NCBI GenBank assembly: GCA_017744365.1 | Contig: JAGIBL010000002.1 | Location: 186,001-250,000, forward strand | DNA length: 64,000 bases | Direction: 5' to 3' | DNA from: Nocardioidaceae bacterium | Lineage (GTDB): Bacteria; Actinomycetota; Actinomycetes; Propionibacteriales; Nocardioidaceae | Shown here: piece after piece, positions 16,134-26,582 of the stretch | How the letters are laid out: each line of letters begins with the position of its first letter | How positions within the stretch are numbered: position 1 is the first letter of the stretch | Position numbers and translations under genes: made by a program | The notes under the pieces: generated by a model | What the model was told of the DNA's origin: nothing | Databases searched by the model: none | What the model saw: the letters and a program-made list of their open reading frames with translations, nothing else

Positions 16134-16562
16134 TCAGGCCTGAGCCCCGGGCTCGATCGGCGTCCCCAGGGAGCGGCTGCGGCCGCGGAACTCGGCGACC
16201 ACCTCGTCGCTCCCCTCGCGGGTCACCGTCACGTCGTACACACCGGTGCGGCCGGCGCCGCTGCGCCGCGTCGCGGTGGCGACCAGGCGGTCGCCCTCCT
16301 TGGCGGCGAGCAGGAACTCGATCTCGAAGTTCTGCGCGACGGTGACCACGCCGAAGGAGTTGCAGGCGACCGCAAAGGCGGTGTCGGCGACCGCCGCGAC
16401 CAGGGCGCCGTGGCAGCTCCCCCAGCCGTTGACCATGTCCGCGCGCACCGTCATCGCGGTGACCGCGCGGCCCGGGCCGACGTCGACCAGGGTGATGCCG
16501 AGCATCGTGGAGGCGGCGTCCTGCCCGAGCATGATCCGGGCGTGCTCCTCTTCCGGACTCAC
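16134..16562 (-). CDS. paaI: Hotdog-fold thioesterase PaaI
   Basis: A 142-residue hotdog protein. The core 'MVNGWGSCHGALVAAVADTAFAVACNSFG' carries the PaaI motif with the conserved HGA-x-x-x-x-x-AD arrangement, followed by 'ARNFEIEFLLAAKEGDRLVATA'-like strands ('AQNFEIEFLLAAKEGDRL'). PaaI hydrolyses aberrant ring-hydroxylated phenylacetyl-CoA thioesters and frees CoA. The GTG at 16562 overlaps the stop of the upstream dehydrogenase as GTGA. A later ATG at residue 11 would cut the first helix. It is the last gene of the paa operon. Confidence 0.9.
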   Translation of the reverse strand: MSPEEEHARIMLGQDAASTMLGITLVDVGPGRAVTAMTVRADMVNGWGSCHGALVAAVADTAFAVACNSFGVVTVAQNFEIEFLLAAKEGDRLVATATRRSGAGRTGVYDVTVTREGSDEVVAEFRGRSRSLGTPIEPGAQA

Positions 16563-17407
16563 CACGAGTAGAAGCCCTCCCCGCTCTTCCGGCCGAGCTT
16601 GCCGGCGGCCACCATCTCGCGCAGCAGCGCCGGCGGCTCGAAGCGCGGACCCAGGGTCGCGGCCAGGTGCTCCGCGATCGCCAGCCGTACGTCGAGCCCG
16701 ACGATGTCCGTGGTCCGCAGCGGGCCGGTCGGGTGCCGGTAGCCGAGCGTCATCGCGGTGTCGATGTCGGCCGCGGACGCGACTCCCTCCTCGACCATCC
16801 GGATCGCCTCCATCGCCAGCGCGACGCCGAGCCGGCTGGAGGCGAAGCCGGGTGCGTCCTTCACCGTGATCGCGGTCTTGCCGAGGCCGGCCACCAGGTC
16901 CTGCGCGCGACCGACGACGTCCGGCGCCGTCGCGGAGCCCACGACGATCTCGACCAGGTCGCTGGCCGGGACCGGGTTGAAGAAGTGCAGGCCGACGAAC
17001 GCCTCCGGGCGGGTCAGCAGCGCGGCCAGCTCGCTGATCGACAACGAGCTGGTGTTGCTCGCCAGCAGCGCATCCGGCGCGGCCTTCTCGACCCGGGTCA
17101 GCACGCTCGCCTTCAGCGCCACGTCCTCGGGCACGGCCTCGACGACCAGCGTGCACGCGGCCAGCGCGTCCGCGTCGGCGGTGGTGGTCAGCCGCCCGGC
17201 GGCGTCGTCGAGGTCGAGAAGCCCCTTGCTCGCGGCCTTCTCCAGACTCCGTACGACGCGCTCCCGAGCCGCACCGGCCGCGGCGTCGTCGTACTCGACC
17301 ACGGTCACGGCCGTCCCGGCGGCCAGGAAGGCGTGCGCGATCCCGGCACCCATCCGGCCGCCGCCGTACACGCCGACATGCCCAGGAAGCGAGTGGGGAA
17401 GGCTCAT
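16559..17407 (-). CDS. paaH: 3-hydroxyacyl-CoA dehydrogenase (PaaH/FadB2-like)
   Basis: A 282-residue NAD-dependent dehydrogenase. The Rossmann motif is 'VGVYGGGRMGAGIAHAFLAAG'. It has 'LLASNTSSLSISELAAL', 'EAFVGLHFFNPVPASDLVEIV' with the catalytic His, and a C-terminal helical domain with 'LGYRHPTGPLRTTDIVGLDVRL', ending 'GRKSGEGFYSW'. In phenylacetate degradation it oxidises 3-hydroxyadipyl-CoA to 3-oxoadipyl-CoA. It overlaps its neighbours on both sides by 4 nt and sits between hydratase and thioesterase genes. A fatty-acid role cannot be excluded from sequence alone. Confidence 0.88.
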   Translation of the reverse strand: MSLPHSLPGHVGVYGGGRMGAGIAHAFLAAGTAVTVVEYDDAAAGAARERVVRSLEKAASKGLLDLDDAAGRLTTTADADALAACTLVVEAVPEDVALKASVLTRVEKAAPDALLASNTSSLSISELAALLTRPEAFVGLHFFNPVPASDLVEIVVGSATAPDVVGRAQDLVAGLGKTAITVKDAPGFASSRLGVALAMEAIRMVEEGVASAADIDTAMTLGYRHPTGPLRTTDIVGLDVRLAIAEHLAATLGPRFEPPALLREMVAAGKLGRKSGEGFYSW

Positions 17408-18131
17408 CGCTTCCGCTCCAGGAACGCGGTCATCCGTCTCTCTTTCTCCTCGGTCTCGAACAGCACCGCCTGGGCCAGGTCGTCGACGAACGGGTGCGCC
17501 GATCGCGGTGCGTGGAAGACGCTCTTGGCCAGCCTGATCGCGAGCGGCGCCTGCTCCGTGATCTTCGCGGCCAGCGCCAGGCCGGCGTCCTCGAGGGCGT
17601 CCGGGGCGACGACGTCGTTGAGCAGCCGGACCGCGCGCGCCTCCTCGGCGTCGAGGATCCGGCCGGTCAGCAGGATCTCCTTGGCGAGCGGCTCGCCGAC
17701 CAGCTCGGCCAGCCGCCAGGCAGCGCCAGCGGCGGCGAGAATCCCCAGCCCTGCCTCGGGATTCCCGATCTTCACCCGCGGCGTACCGATCCGGAAGTCG
17801 CAGGCGTAGGCGAGCTCGGCACCGCCGCCGAGGGCGTAGCCGTCGACCAGCGCGATCACCGGCATCGGCAGCCGCCGGATCCGGTCGAAGAGGCCGGAGT
17901 TGATCCCGCGCAAGGCATCCTCACGTCGACGCGCACGCAGCTGGGCGATGTCCGCGCCGGCCGCGAACACCCCGCCGGCTCCGGCGATCACGGCCACCCG
18001 CGGGTCGTCCTCGAGCCGAGCACAGGCGGCGTGCAGCTCGTCGACCATCTGCTGGTCGATCGCGTTGCGCACCTCCGGCCGGTTCAGCCGGAGCAGGACC
18101 ACCTCCTCGCGGTCCTCCACCAGGACGGCCG

Positions 18132-18135
<4 letters not shown>
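17404..18135 (-). CDS. Enoyl-CoA hydratase/isomerase family protein (PaaF/PaaG type)
   Basis: A 243-residue crotonase-fold enzyme. 'AGGVFAAGADIAQLRAR' gives the first oxyanion-hole segment and 'PVIALVDGYALGGGAELAYACDFRIGT' the second. The catalytic Glu region is 'IGNPEAGLGILAAAGAAWRLAELVG', where the Glu-Ala-Gly-Leu-Gly form is typical of hydratases. It is slightly shorter than the usual 255-265 residues. The ATG overlaps the thiolase stop (ATGA). Only one crotonase is present in this paa block, so it may serve the hydration step while the PaaG isomerase is elsewhere, or do both. Confidence 0.87.
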
Positions 18136-19298
<1,163 letters not shown>

Positions 19299-19310
19299 GG
19301 GACTCCCCTC

Positions 19311-20369
19311 TCAGGCGTCGAAGTCGACGCTGACCCGGTCGCTGACCGGATGGGTCTGGCAGGTCAGGACGAACCCGGCGGCGACCTCGTCCTCGTCGAG
19401 CGCGTAATTGCGGCGCATGTCCACCTCGCCCTCGACGACCTTGGCGCGGCAGGTGCCGCAGACGCCGCCCTTGCAGGCGAACGGCAGGTCGTTGCGGGCC
19501 GCCGCGGCGGTGTCCAGGATCGTGCCGCTGCGCTCGACCGTCGCGGTGGTGGTGCGGCCGTCCAGCGCGATGGTGACCTCGCTGACCTCGCCCTCGAGCG
19601 CGGCCTCGACGCGGTGCAGCTCGGGCGGCGGCTCGTCGACGTAGAAGAGCTCGACGTGCACCTTCTCGGCCGGGACGCCGAGCTCGGCGAGCACCTCGCG
19701 AGCATCGGCGATCATCCCGAACGGACCGCACAGCCAGACGTGGTCGACCCCGGCGACCGGGGCCAGCGTGGTCAGCAGCCGGCGCAGCCGGTCGGCGTCC
19801 AGCCGGCCCGAGAACAGCTCCACGTCGCGGGGCTCGCGGGAGAGCACGTGCACCAGGTGCAGCCGGTCGACGTAGGAGTTCTTCAGGTCGGCGAGCTCCT
19901 CGGAGAACATCACCGTGGCGGTGTTCCGGTTGCCGTAGAGCAGCGTCACCTGCGCGTCGGGGTGCCGCAGCACGGTGCTGGCGATCGAGAGCATCGGCGT
20001 GATCCCGGAGCCGGCGGCGATGCACAGGTGCCGGCCGCCCAGGTCGGGGTCGGCCTGGAAGGTGCCGGACGGCTCCTGCACCTCGACCACGTCGCCGGGC
20101 CGGACCTCGCGGACCAGCCAGGAGGAGAACAGGCCGTCGGGGATCTGCCGGACCCCGACGCGGGGAGCCGCTCCGGCGGGCGCGCAGATCGAGTACGTGC
20201 GACGCTCCTCGCGCCCGTCGAGCATCCGCCGGATCGTCAGCGACTGGCCGGCCTTGAAGTCGAACTCGTCGCGCAGGTCGTCGGGGACCGCGAAGGTGAC
20301 CGCGGCCGCGTCGTCGGTGAGCGGCTCGACCGACGTCACCGTCAGCGGGTGGAAGGCACCCCGGCCCAT
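19311..20369 (-). CDS. paaE: Phenylacetyl-CoA 1,2-epoxidase reductase subunit PaaE
   Basis: A 352-residue flavin/iron-sulfur reductase. The FAD domain has 'RRTYSICAPAG' and the NAD domain 'LCIAAGSGITPMLSI' and 'HVWLCGPFGMI'. A C-terminal plant-type 2Fe-2S ferredoxin domain (about residue 260 on) carries 'LPFACKGGVCGTCRAKV' and a final 'FVLTCQTHP'. It passes electrons from NADPH to the di-iron PaaA. The ATG at 20369 shares one base with the paaD stop codon. Confidence 0.94.
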   Translation of the reverse strand: MGRGAFHPLTVTSVEPLTDDAAAVTFAVPDDLRDEFDFKAGQSLTIRRMLDGREERRTYSICAPAGAAPRVGVRQIPDGLFSSWLVREVRPGDVVEVQEPSGTFQADPDLGGRHLCIAAGSGITPMLSIASTVLRHPDAQVTLLYGNRNTATVMFSEELADLKNSYVDRLHLVHVLSREPRDVELFSGRLDADRLRRLLTTLAPVAGVDHVWLCGPFGMIADAREVLAELGVPAEKVHVELFYVDEPPPELHRVEAALEGEVSEVTIALDGRTTTATVERSGTILDTAAAARNDLPFACKGGVCGTCRAKVVEGEVDMRRNYALDEDEVAAGFVLTCQTHPVSDRVSVDFDA

Positions 20370-20869
20370 CAGATCTCCTTCACGTGCTCGAACGGCTCCC
20401 GGCAGGACCGGCAGGAGTACAGCGCCTTGCACGAGGTCGCCCCGAACTCCGAGGTCAGGTCGACCTCGGACGACCCGCACCGCGGACAGGTCAGCGCCCG
20501 TCGTACGGGAAGCAGGGTCAGCGGGACCGGGCCGTCACGGCGCGGAGCCGGACCCGGCGGCGAGATGCCGGCCTCGGCCAGCGCCGCCCGGCCGCGCGCG
20601 GAGATCCAGTCGCTGCTCCACGCCGGGTCCAGGCTCACCTTGACCTCGACGTCGGCGAAGCCGCTCCGCCGCAGCACCCGGACCAGGTCGTCGCGCATGC
20701 TGGCCATCGCCGGACAGCCGCTGTACGTCGGGGTGATCGTGGCGACCACCCGCTCGTCCTCCAGCGCCACGTCGCGGAGCACGCCGAGGTCGGCCAGGGT
20801 CAGCATCGGCAGCTCGGGGTCGGTCACGGTCGCAGCCACCGAGCGCGCGTGGGCGAGGGCAGCCGTCAT
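20369..20869 (-). CDS. paaD: Phenylacetyl-CoA epoxidase maturation protein PaaD (SufT/MIP18-like)
   Basis: A 166-residue protein. The N-terminal MIP18/DUF59 domain has 'VTDPELPMLTLADLGVLRDVALED', 'TITPTYSGCPAMASMRDDLV' and 'VSLDPAWSSDWISARGRAAL'. A C-terminal zinc-ribbon-like domain has 'LTCPRCGSSEVDLTSEFGATSCKALYSCRSC'. PaaD is required for iron-centre assembly in the epoxidase. It is sandwiched between paaC and paaE with single- to few-base overlaps. Confidence 0.93.
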   Translation of the reverse strand: MTAALAHARSVAATVTDPELPMLTLADLGVLRDVALEDERVVATITPTYSGCPAMASMRDDLVRVLRRSGFADVEVKVSLDPAWSSDWISARGRAALAEAGISPPGPAPRRDGPVPLTLLPVRRALTCPRCGSSEVDLTSEFGATSCKALYSCRSCREPFEHVKEI

Positions 20870-21750
20870 CACCACACCCCCAGCGGATGCGCCCGGGCGA
20901 CCACCTGCATCTCGGCGAGCATCCGGCTCAGCGCCTCGGTGTGCCGGGCACCGCCGATCGGCTTGACGTCCGGGCGCTCGACCCCGGCGACCGCGAGCAC
21001 CTGGTCCACGACGACCTCGACCTCGTCGCGCACGTCGGCGACACCCGTGGCCAGCAGCTCGTCGTACAGGGGGAAGACGGTCTCGAGTGCGGCCAGCAGC
21101 CGGCGCCGCGACTCGTCGGTCCCCTGCGCCAGCGTCACGAACCAGCGGCCGCCGTAGTCGCGGTGGTAGGCGACCTCCTTGACGCCCTTGGCGGCGATCG
21201 CGGCGAGCACCGCGTCCGGGTGCGCGCGCAGGCGCTCGAGCACGGCGAGCCGGTGCGTGGCGAAGAGCAGCAGCCGGGTGATCGTCACCGCGAAGTCGCC
21301 GTTCTCCGGCTCGACGAAGCGGACGTTGCGGAAGTCGTGGTCGTCGCGGAAGAAGGCCAGCCGGTCCTCGACGGGCACCGGCGATCCCTCGGGCAGGACC
21401 GGCACCAGGCCGGGCGAGGCAGCGGCCGCGCGGGCGAGCAGCAGCCGTGCCTGGCCGAGGAGGTCGAGCGCGATGTTCGCCAGCGCGATGTCCTCCTCCA
21501 GGTCCGGGGCGTTGCTGCACCACTCCGCGAGCCGGTGGGAGTAGACGAGCGCGTCGTCGCCGAGTCGCAGGCACAGGTCCGCGAGCTCGGCCGCGTCGAG
21601 GCCCGCGGGCACCGAGGTGTCCATGCCAGCAAGAGGGTCTTCGAAGTCGGTCCCGAAGGCCCACTGCGAGGCGTCCCCGCCGAGCAGGCCGTCGTACACG
21701 GACTCGTGGTCGGCGTCGTAGTCGTTCACGTGGTGGTTCATGGCGCTCAC
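20869..21750 (-). CDS. paaC: Phenylacetyl-CoA 1,2-epoxidase subunit PaaC
   Basis: A 293-residue ferritin-like helical protein. The conserved stretches 'LCLRLGDDALVYSHRLAEWCSNAPDLEEDIALANIALDLLGQARLLL' and 'VKEVAYHRDYGGRWFVTLAQGTDES' are those of PaaC, the structural partner of the catalytic PaaA. I used the GTG at 21750 because it forms a GTGA overlap with the paaB stop. An ATG three codons later (21741) is an equal alternative. The N-terminal 40 residues (rich in Asp and His) precede the usual family start and look like a lineage-specific extension. Confidence 0.92.
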   Translation of the reverse strand: MSAMNHHVNDYDADHESVYDGLLGGDASQWAFGTDFEDPLAGMDTSVPAGLDAAELADLCLRLGDDALVYSHRLAEWCSNAPDLEEDIALANIALDLLGQARLLLARAAAASPGLVPVLPEGSPVPVEDRLAFFRDDHDFRNVRFVEPENGDFAVTITRLLLFATHRLAVLERLRAHPDAVLAAIAAKGVKEVAYHRDYGGRWFVTLAQGTDESRRRLLAALETVFPLYDELLATGVADVRDEVEVVVDQVLAVAGVERPDVKPIGGARHTEALSRMLAEMQVVARAHPLGVW

Positions 21751-22034
21751 ATGTGCGGGACGTCGTCGGGAATGGAGTAGAAGGTCGGGTGCCGGTAGAC
21801 CTTGTCGCCGGCGGGCGCGAACAGCGGGTCCTTCTCGTCCGGGCTCGACGCGGTGATCGCGTCCGCGCGGACGACCCAGATGCTGACGCCCTCGTTGCGC
21901 CGGGTGTAGACGTCGCGTGCGTGCCGGACGGCCATCTCGTCGTCGGCCGCGTGCAGCGATCCGACGTGCACGTGGTTGAGGCCGCGCTTGCCGCGCACGA
22001 ACACCTCGTAGAGCGGCCACTCGATCTCGGTCAT
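21747..22034 (-). CDS. paaB: Phenylacetyl-CoA 1,2-epoxidase subunit PaaB
   Basis: A 95-residue protein with the compact PaaB pattern: 'WPLYEVFVRGKRGLNHVHVGSLHAADDEMAVRHARDVYTRRNEGVSIWVVRADAI'. PaaB holds the epoxidase complex together. It starts 2 bp after the paaA stop and overlaps paaC. Confidence 0.94.
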   Translation of the reverse strand: MTEIEWPLYEVFVRGKRGLNHVHVGSLHAADDEMAVRHARDVYTRRNEGVSIWVVRADAITASSPDEKDPLFAPAGDKVYRHPTFYSIPDDVPHM

Positions 22035-22036
22035 CG

Positions 22037-22969
22037 TCAGATCTCCCTTGCTGCAAAGGCGGTCGCGGCCTCGCGGACCCAGGCGCCGTCGTCGTGCGCA
22101 CGCTTGCGGTGGGCGATCCGCTGGGTGTTGCACGGACCGGCGCCGCGCACGACCTGCGCGAACTCCTCCCAGTCCGGCTGGCCGAAGTCGTAGTGGCCGC
22201 GCTCGTCGTTCCAGCGCAGCTCGGGGTCCGGCAGCGTGACGCCGAGGACCTCGGCCTGCGGCACCGACATGTCCACGAACTTCTGCCGCAGCTCGTCGTT
22301 GGTGTCCCGCTTGATCCCCCACGCCATCGACTGCGCGGTGTTCGGGGAGTCCGCGTCCGGCGGGCCGAACATCATCAGCGCCGGCCACCAGAACCGGTCG
22401 ACCGACTCCTGCACCATCGCGCGCTGCTCGTCGGTGCCGCGCATCATCGTCATCAGCAGCTCGAAACCCTGCCGCTGGTGGAAGGACTCCTCCTTGCAGA
22501 TCCGGATCATCGCCCGGCCGTAGGGCCCGTACGACGTGCGGCACAGCGGCACCTGGTTGCAGATCGCGGCACCGTCGACCAGCCAGCCGATGGTGCCGAC
22601 GTCGGCGTACGACAGCGTCGGGTAGTTGAAGATCGAGGAGTACTTCTGCTTGCCGCTGATGAGCATGTCGGTCAGCTCGCGCCGGGAGGCCCCGAGCGTC
22701 TCGGTCGCGGAGTAGAGGTAGAGCCCGTGGCCCGCCTCGTCCTGCACCTTGGCGAGCAGGATCGCCTTGCGGCGCAGCGAGGGAGCACGGGTGATCCAGT
22801 TGCCCTCGGGCTGCATCCCGATGATCTCGGAGTGCGCGTGCTGGGCGATCTGCCGGACCAGCGTCTTGCGGTAGCCCTCCGGCATCCAGTCCCGGGGCTC
22901 GATCCGGTCGTGGCGCGCGATGGTGGCGTCGAACTGCTCCTGCAGCTCGTCCTCGTGGGTCACCGTCAT
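22037..22969 (-). CDS. paaA: Phenylacetyl-CoA 1,2-epoxidase catalytic subunit PaaA
   Basis: A 310-residue di-iron oxygenase. The iron-ligand helices are visible: '[23 protein letters not shown]' (Glu and ExxH-type) and '[20 protein letters not shown]' (EExxH). The substrate region '[33 protein letters not shown]' is highly typical. It epoxidises the ring of phenylacetyl-CoA. It is the first gene of the minus-strand paa operon. A palindrome at 22989-23004 lies 20 bp upstream and is shared with divergent paaZ. Confidence 0.95.
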   Translation of the reverse strand: MTVTHEDELQEQFDATIARHDRIEPRDWMPEGYRKTLVRQIAQHAHSEIIGMQPEGNWITRAPSLRRKAILLAKVQDEAGHGLYLYSATETLGASRRELTDMLISGKQKYSSIFNYPTLSYADVGTIGWLVDGAAICNQVPLCRTSYGPYGRAMIRICKEESFHQRQGFELLMTMMRGTDEQRAMVQESVDRFWWPALMMFGPPDADSPNTAQSMAWGIKRDTNDELRQKFVDMSVPQAEVLGVTLPDPELRWNDERGHYDFGQPDWEEFAQVVRGAGPCNTQRIAHRKRAHDDGAWVREAATAFAAREI

Positions 22970-22988
22970 CGGAGAACCTCCCTATTTA

Positions 22989-23004
22989 CTGACCGAACGG
23001 TCTG
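22989..23004. promoter_or_regulatory. Candidate PaaR operator between paaA and paaZ
   Basis: CTGACCGAACGGTCTG contains the perfect inverted repeat GACCG-AA-CGGTC. It lies in an unusually A/T-rich part of the 113-bp divergent promoter region. It shares ACCGANCGNTC with the palindrome upstream of paaK at 30014-30034, the only other paa gene transcribed separately. Confidence 0.55.
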
Positions 23005-23082
23005 GAATAGTGTTACACGACGGAACCTGACGTGCAATCCTTGCGTAAGACTTCGCGAGGCTCGTGAGAGAGGACCAGAGAC

Positions 23083-25101
23083 GTGAGCGCACTGCTCGAG
23101 AGCTACGTAGCCGGACGGTGGCAGACCGGCGAGGGCGACGGGACGCCGCTGCTCGACGCCGGCACCGGGGAGGAGGTCGCCCGGATCACCGCGTCCGGCA
23201 TCGACCTGGCCGCGATGGTCGACCATGCCAAGCAGGTCGGCGGGCCGGCGCTGCGGGCGCTCACCTTCCACGAGCGCGCCGGGCTGCTCAAGGCGCTGGC
23301 CAAGCACCTGAGCGCGGACAAGGACGAGCTGTACGCGCTCTCCTTCCGCACCGGAGCGACCCAGCGCGACTCGATGATCGACGTCGACGGCGGCTTCGGG
23401 ACGCTGTTCTCCTACGCCAGCAAGGGCGCCCGCGAGCTGCCCAACGACACCATCGTGCTCGACGGCGGCACCGAGCGGCTCGGCAAGACCGGCGTCTTCG
23501 CCGGCCAGCACGTCTACGTCAGCCGGCCCGGCGTCGCGGTGCAGATCAACGCGTTCAACTTCCCGGTCTGGGGCATGCTCGAGAAGCTCGCACCCGCGTT
23601 CCTCGCCGGGCTGCCGAGCATCGTGAAGCCGGCCAGCCAGACCGCGTACCTGACCGAGCTCGCCGTCCGGAAGATCATCGAGTCCGGCATCCTCCCCGAG
23701 GGCACCCTGCAGCTGCTCTGCGGCTCGGCCTCGGGCCTGCTCGACGAGCTCGACGAGAGGGACTCGGTCGCGTTCACCGGCTCCGCGCACACCGCCGGGA
23801 TCCTGCGCACCCACCCGCACGTGCTGCACGGCGGCGTCCGGCTCGGCGTCGAGGCGGACTCGCTGAACTGCTCGATCCTCGGCCCGGACGTGAGCGCCGA
23901 CGACCCCGAGCTCGACCTGTTCGTCAAGGGCGTCGTGGCCGAGATGACCGCGAAGGCCGGCCAGAAGTGCACCGCGATCCGGCGCGTGCTGGTGCCGGCG
24001 TCGATGCAGGACACGGTCATCGAGGCGATCGGCGCCCGGCTGGCCAAGGTCACCGTCGGCGACCCGCGCGACGAGGCCACCCGGATGGGACCGCTGGCCT
24101 CCACCGGCCAGCGCGACGAGGTCGGCAAGGCCGTCGAGGCGCTGCGCGCCTCGGGCGAGGTCGTCTTCGCGGGCGAGGCTCCCGACGGCCCCGGCGCCTT
24201 CCTGGCCCCGATGCTGCTGCGTGCCTCGCGCGACGCGGTCGAGCCGCACGAGGTCGAGCCGTTCGGCCCGGTCAGCACCGTCATCGCGTACGACGACGTC
24301 GCCGACGCCGTGGCGCTGGCGGCCCGCGGCAAGGGCAGCCTGGCCGGCTCGCTGGTCACCCACGACCCGGCCGTCGCGCGCGAGGTGACCCTGGGGGTCG
24401 CCCCCTGGCACGGCCGGATCCTGGTGCTCGACCGCGAGGCCGCGCCGGAGTCGACCGGGCACGGCTCGCCGCTGCCGGTGCTGGTGCACGGCGGCCCCGG
24501 TCGCGCGGGCGGGGGCGAGGAGCTCGGCGGCATCCGCGGCGTGCTCCACCAGATGCAGCGCACCGCGGTCCAGGCCTCCCCGGACATGCTCACCGCGATC
24601 ACCGGCCGCTGGACCACCGGGTCGGCACGCACCGAGGACGGCGTGCACCCGTTCCGCAAGAGCCTGGAGACGCTGCGGGTCGGCGACACCATCCGGACCG
24701 CGTCGCGGCGGATCACCCGCGAGGACATCGACCACTTCGCCGAGTTCACCGGGGACACCTTCTACGCCCACACCGACGAGGAGGCGGCCGCCGCCAACCC
24801 GCTGTTCGGCGGCATCGTCGCGCACGGCTACCTGGTGGTCTCGCTGGCCGCCGGGCTGTTCGTCGACCCGGACCCGGGCCCGGTGCTGGCCAACTTCGGC
24901 GTCGACAACCTGCGCTTCCTGACGCCGGTCAAGGTCGACGACGAGATCGCGGTGACGCTGACCGTCAAGCAGATCACCCCGCGCACCAGCGCCGACTACG
25001 GCGAGGTCCGCTGGGACGCGGTGGTCACCAACGCCGAGGGCGCTCCGGTGGCGACGTACGACGTGCTGACGCTGGTCGCGAAGACCTGGCAAGAAAGCTG
25101 A
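23083..25101 (+). CDS. paaZ: Bifunctional oxepin-CoA hydrolase / 3-oxo-5,6-dehydrosuberyl-CoA semialdehyde dehydrogenase PaaZ
   Basis: A 672-residue fusion. Residues about 1-515 are an aldehyde dehydrogenase with 'INAFNFPVWGMLEKLAPAFLAGLPSIVKPASQTA', the nucleophilic Cys in 'AGQKCTAIRRVLVP' and the late 'EPHEVEPFGPVS'. Residues about 530-672 are a MaoC-type hotdog hydratase with 'EDIDHFAEFTGDTFYAHTDEEAAAANPLFGGIVAHGYLVVSLAAGLF'. The hydratase opens the oxepin ring and the dehydrogenase oxidises the resulting aldehyde. The start is GTG with GAGAGG upstream. It is divergent from paaA, so both halves of the pathway share one regulatory region. Confidence 0.95.
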   Translation: MSALLESYVAGRWQTGEGDGTPLLDAGTGEEVARITASGIDLAAMVDHAKQVGGPALRALTFHERAGLLKALAKHLSADKDELYALSFRTGATQRDSMIDVDGGFGTLFSYASKGARELPNDTIVLDGGTERLGKTGVFAGQHVYVSRPGVAVQINAFNFPVWGMLEKLAPAFLAGLPSIVKPASQTAYLTELAVRKIIESGILPEGTLQLLCGSASGLLDELDERDSVAFTGSAHTAGILRTHPHVLHGGVRLGVEADSLNCSILGPDVSADDPELDLFVKGVVAEMTAKAGQKCTAIRRVLVPASMQDTVIEAIGARLAKVTVGDPRDEATRMGPLASTGQRDEVGKAVEALRASGEVVFAGEAPDGPGAFLAPMLLRASRDAVEPHEVEPFGPVSTVIAYDDVADAVALAARGKGSLAGSLVTHDPAVAREVTLGVAPWHGRILVLDREAAPESTGHGSPLPVLVHGGPGRAGGGEELGGIRGVLHQMQRTAVQASPDMLTAITGRWTTGSARTEDGVHPFRKSLETLRVGDTIRTASRRITREDIDHFAEFTGDTFYAHTDEEAAAANPLFGGIVAHGYLVVSLAAGLFVDPDPGPVLANFGVDNLRFLTPVKVDDEIAVTLTVKQITPRTSADYGEVRWDAVVTNAEGAPVATYDVLTLVAKTWQES

Positions 25102-25120
25102 GCAGGTAGCGATGGATCCG

Positions 25121-25134
25121 CCCGCCCGGGCGGG
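25121..25134. terminator. GC-rich palindrome after paaZ, possible terminator
   Basis: CCCGCCCGGGCGGG is a perfect 14-bp palindrome 20 bp after the paaZ stop and 12 bp before the MFS start. It could form a short stem, but no T-run follows, and a perfect palindrome without a loop is a weak hairpin. Confidence 0.3.
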
Positions 25135-25145
25135 TCTATCCCTGC

Positions 25146-26582
25146 ATGCACACCACACACCCGCACCCGCCTTCGAAGACAGCGCTCCGCTGGGTCGTCG
25201 TCCTCACCGCCATCGGCTCGCTGATGGCGGCGCTGGACACCCTGGTGGTCGCGAACGCCCTGAGCACCATCCGGCTCGACTTCGGCGCCTCCGTCGAGCA
25301 GCTCGAGTGGACCGTGAACTCCTACAACCTGAGCTTCGCGGTGCTGCTCATCACCGCGGCCGCGCTCGGTGACCGGTTCGGCCGGCGCCGCCTCTACGCC
25401 GCCGGGCTCGGCCTGTTCGCGCTCGCCTCGGCCGGGAGCGCCCTGGCGCCGGACATCGGCTGGCTGATCGCCGGCCGGGCCGTCCAGGGCGCCGGCGCGG
25501 CGCTGATCCTGCCGCTCGGGCTGACCCTGCTCAGCGCCGCGTTCCCGCCGGAGAAGCGGGGCGCCGCGATCGGCCTGTTCAGCGCGGTCACCGGCCTCGC
25601 GGTGGCCAGTGGCCCCCTGGTCGGCGGCGCGGTCGTCGAGGGCATCAGCTGGGAGTGGATCTTCTGGGTGAACGTGCCGATCGGCCTGCTGGCGATCCCG
25701 CTGGTGCTGACCCGGATCACCGAGAGCCGCGGCCCGGACTCGGCACTGGACCTGCCCGGCCTCGGGCTCGTCTCCGCGGCCGCCTTCGGGCTGGTCTGGG
25801 GTCTGGTGCGCGGCAACCAGGCGGGCTGGGGCTCCACCGAGATCGTCGTCGCGCTGACCGCCGGCGTGCTCCTCGGCGCCGCGTTCGTCGCCTGGGAGCT
25901 GCGCGCCCGCGAGCCGATGCTGCCGATGGGGCTGTTCCGGTCACGGGCGTTCTCGGCCGGCAACGCGGCCATCTTCCTGACCCTGGGATCGCTGTTCACG
26001 CTGGTCTTCTTCTACGCCCAGTTCCTCCAGGTCGCCCAGGGCGAGGGCCCGCTCGGCGCCGGGCTGCGGCTGATCCCGTGGACCGCCACCTTCATCACGA
26101 TCGCGCCGATCGCCGGCACCCTCGCCGACCGCATCGGTGAGCGACCGCTGATGGTCTCCGGCCTGGCGCTGCAGGCCGCGGCCACCGGATGGCTGGCGGT
26201 GATCGCCGAGCCGGGGATGTCGTACGGCGCGCTGCTCGGCCCGTTCGTGCTCGGCGGCGTCGGCGTCTCGATGGCGATCCCGGCCGCGCAGAACTCCGTC
26301 GTCGGCGCGGTCCCGCCCGAGGACATCGGCAAGGCCGCCGGCGTGAACAGCATGATGCGCGAGCTCGGCGGCGTCTTCGGCATCGCGGTCGCGGTGGCCG
26401 TCTTCGCCGGGGCCGGCGGGTACGCCACCCCGCAGGCGTTCGTGGACGGCTTCCGCCCGGCCATCGCGATGGCCGCCGGGCTGGCGCTGCTCGGCTCCGT
26501 CGTCGCGCTCGGGCTGCCCTCTCGCCGTACGGCGGCGGTGGTGGCCGACAGCGCCGCGCTGGAGCCCGAGGTGGCGGCGTGA
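25146..26582 (+). CDS. MFS drug:proton antiporter, DHA2 (EmrB/QacA) family
   Basis: A 478-residue membrane transporter with about 14 predicted helices. DHA2 signatures include 'LDTLVVANALSTIRLDFGASVEQLEWTVNSYNLSFAVLLITAAALGDRFGRRRLYAAGLG' (motif A) and 'GAGAALILPLGLTLLSAAFP'. The 'AVTGLAVASGPLVGGAVVEGISWEWIFWVNVPIG' segment is motif C. Substrates are usually toxic hydrophobic compounds or dyes. It is the first gene of a three-gene coupled unit with a VOC protein and an ECF sigma factor, which suggests a stress or resistance locus. Confidence 0.93.
   Translation: MHTTHPHPPSKTALRWVVVLTAIGSLMAALDTLVVANALSTIRLDFGASVEQLEWTVNSYNLSFAVLLITAAALGDRFGRRRLYAAGLGLFALASAGSALAPDIGWLIAGRAVQGAGAALILPLGLTLLSAAFPPEKRGAAIGLFSAVTGLAVASGPLVGGAVVEGISWEWIFWVNVPIGLLAIPLVLTRITESRGPDSALDLPGLGLVSAAAFGLVWGLVRGNQAGWGSTEIVVALTAGVLLGAAFVAWELRAREPMLPMGLFRSRAFSAGNAAIFLTLGSLFTLVFFYAQFLQVAQGEGPLGAGLRLIPWTATFITIAPIAGTLADRIGERPLMVSGLALQAAATGWLAVIAEPGMSYGALLGPFVLGGVGVSMAIPAAQNSVVGAVPPEDIGKAAGVNSMMRELGGVFGIAVAVAVFAGAGGYATPQAFVDGFRPAIAMAAGLALLGSVVALGLPSRRTAAVVADSAALEPEVAA

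Noticed and set aside
22966-25158. Long antisense open frame (730 residues) opposite paaZ
   Set aside because: High GC keeps antisense frames open; composition is low-complexity and no motif is present, while the sense frame is a full PaaZ.
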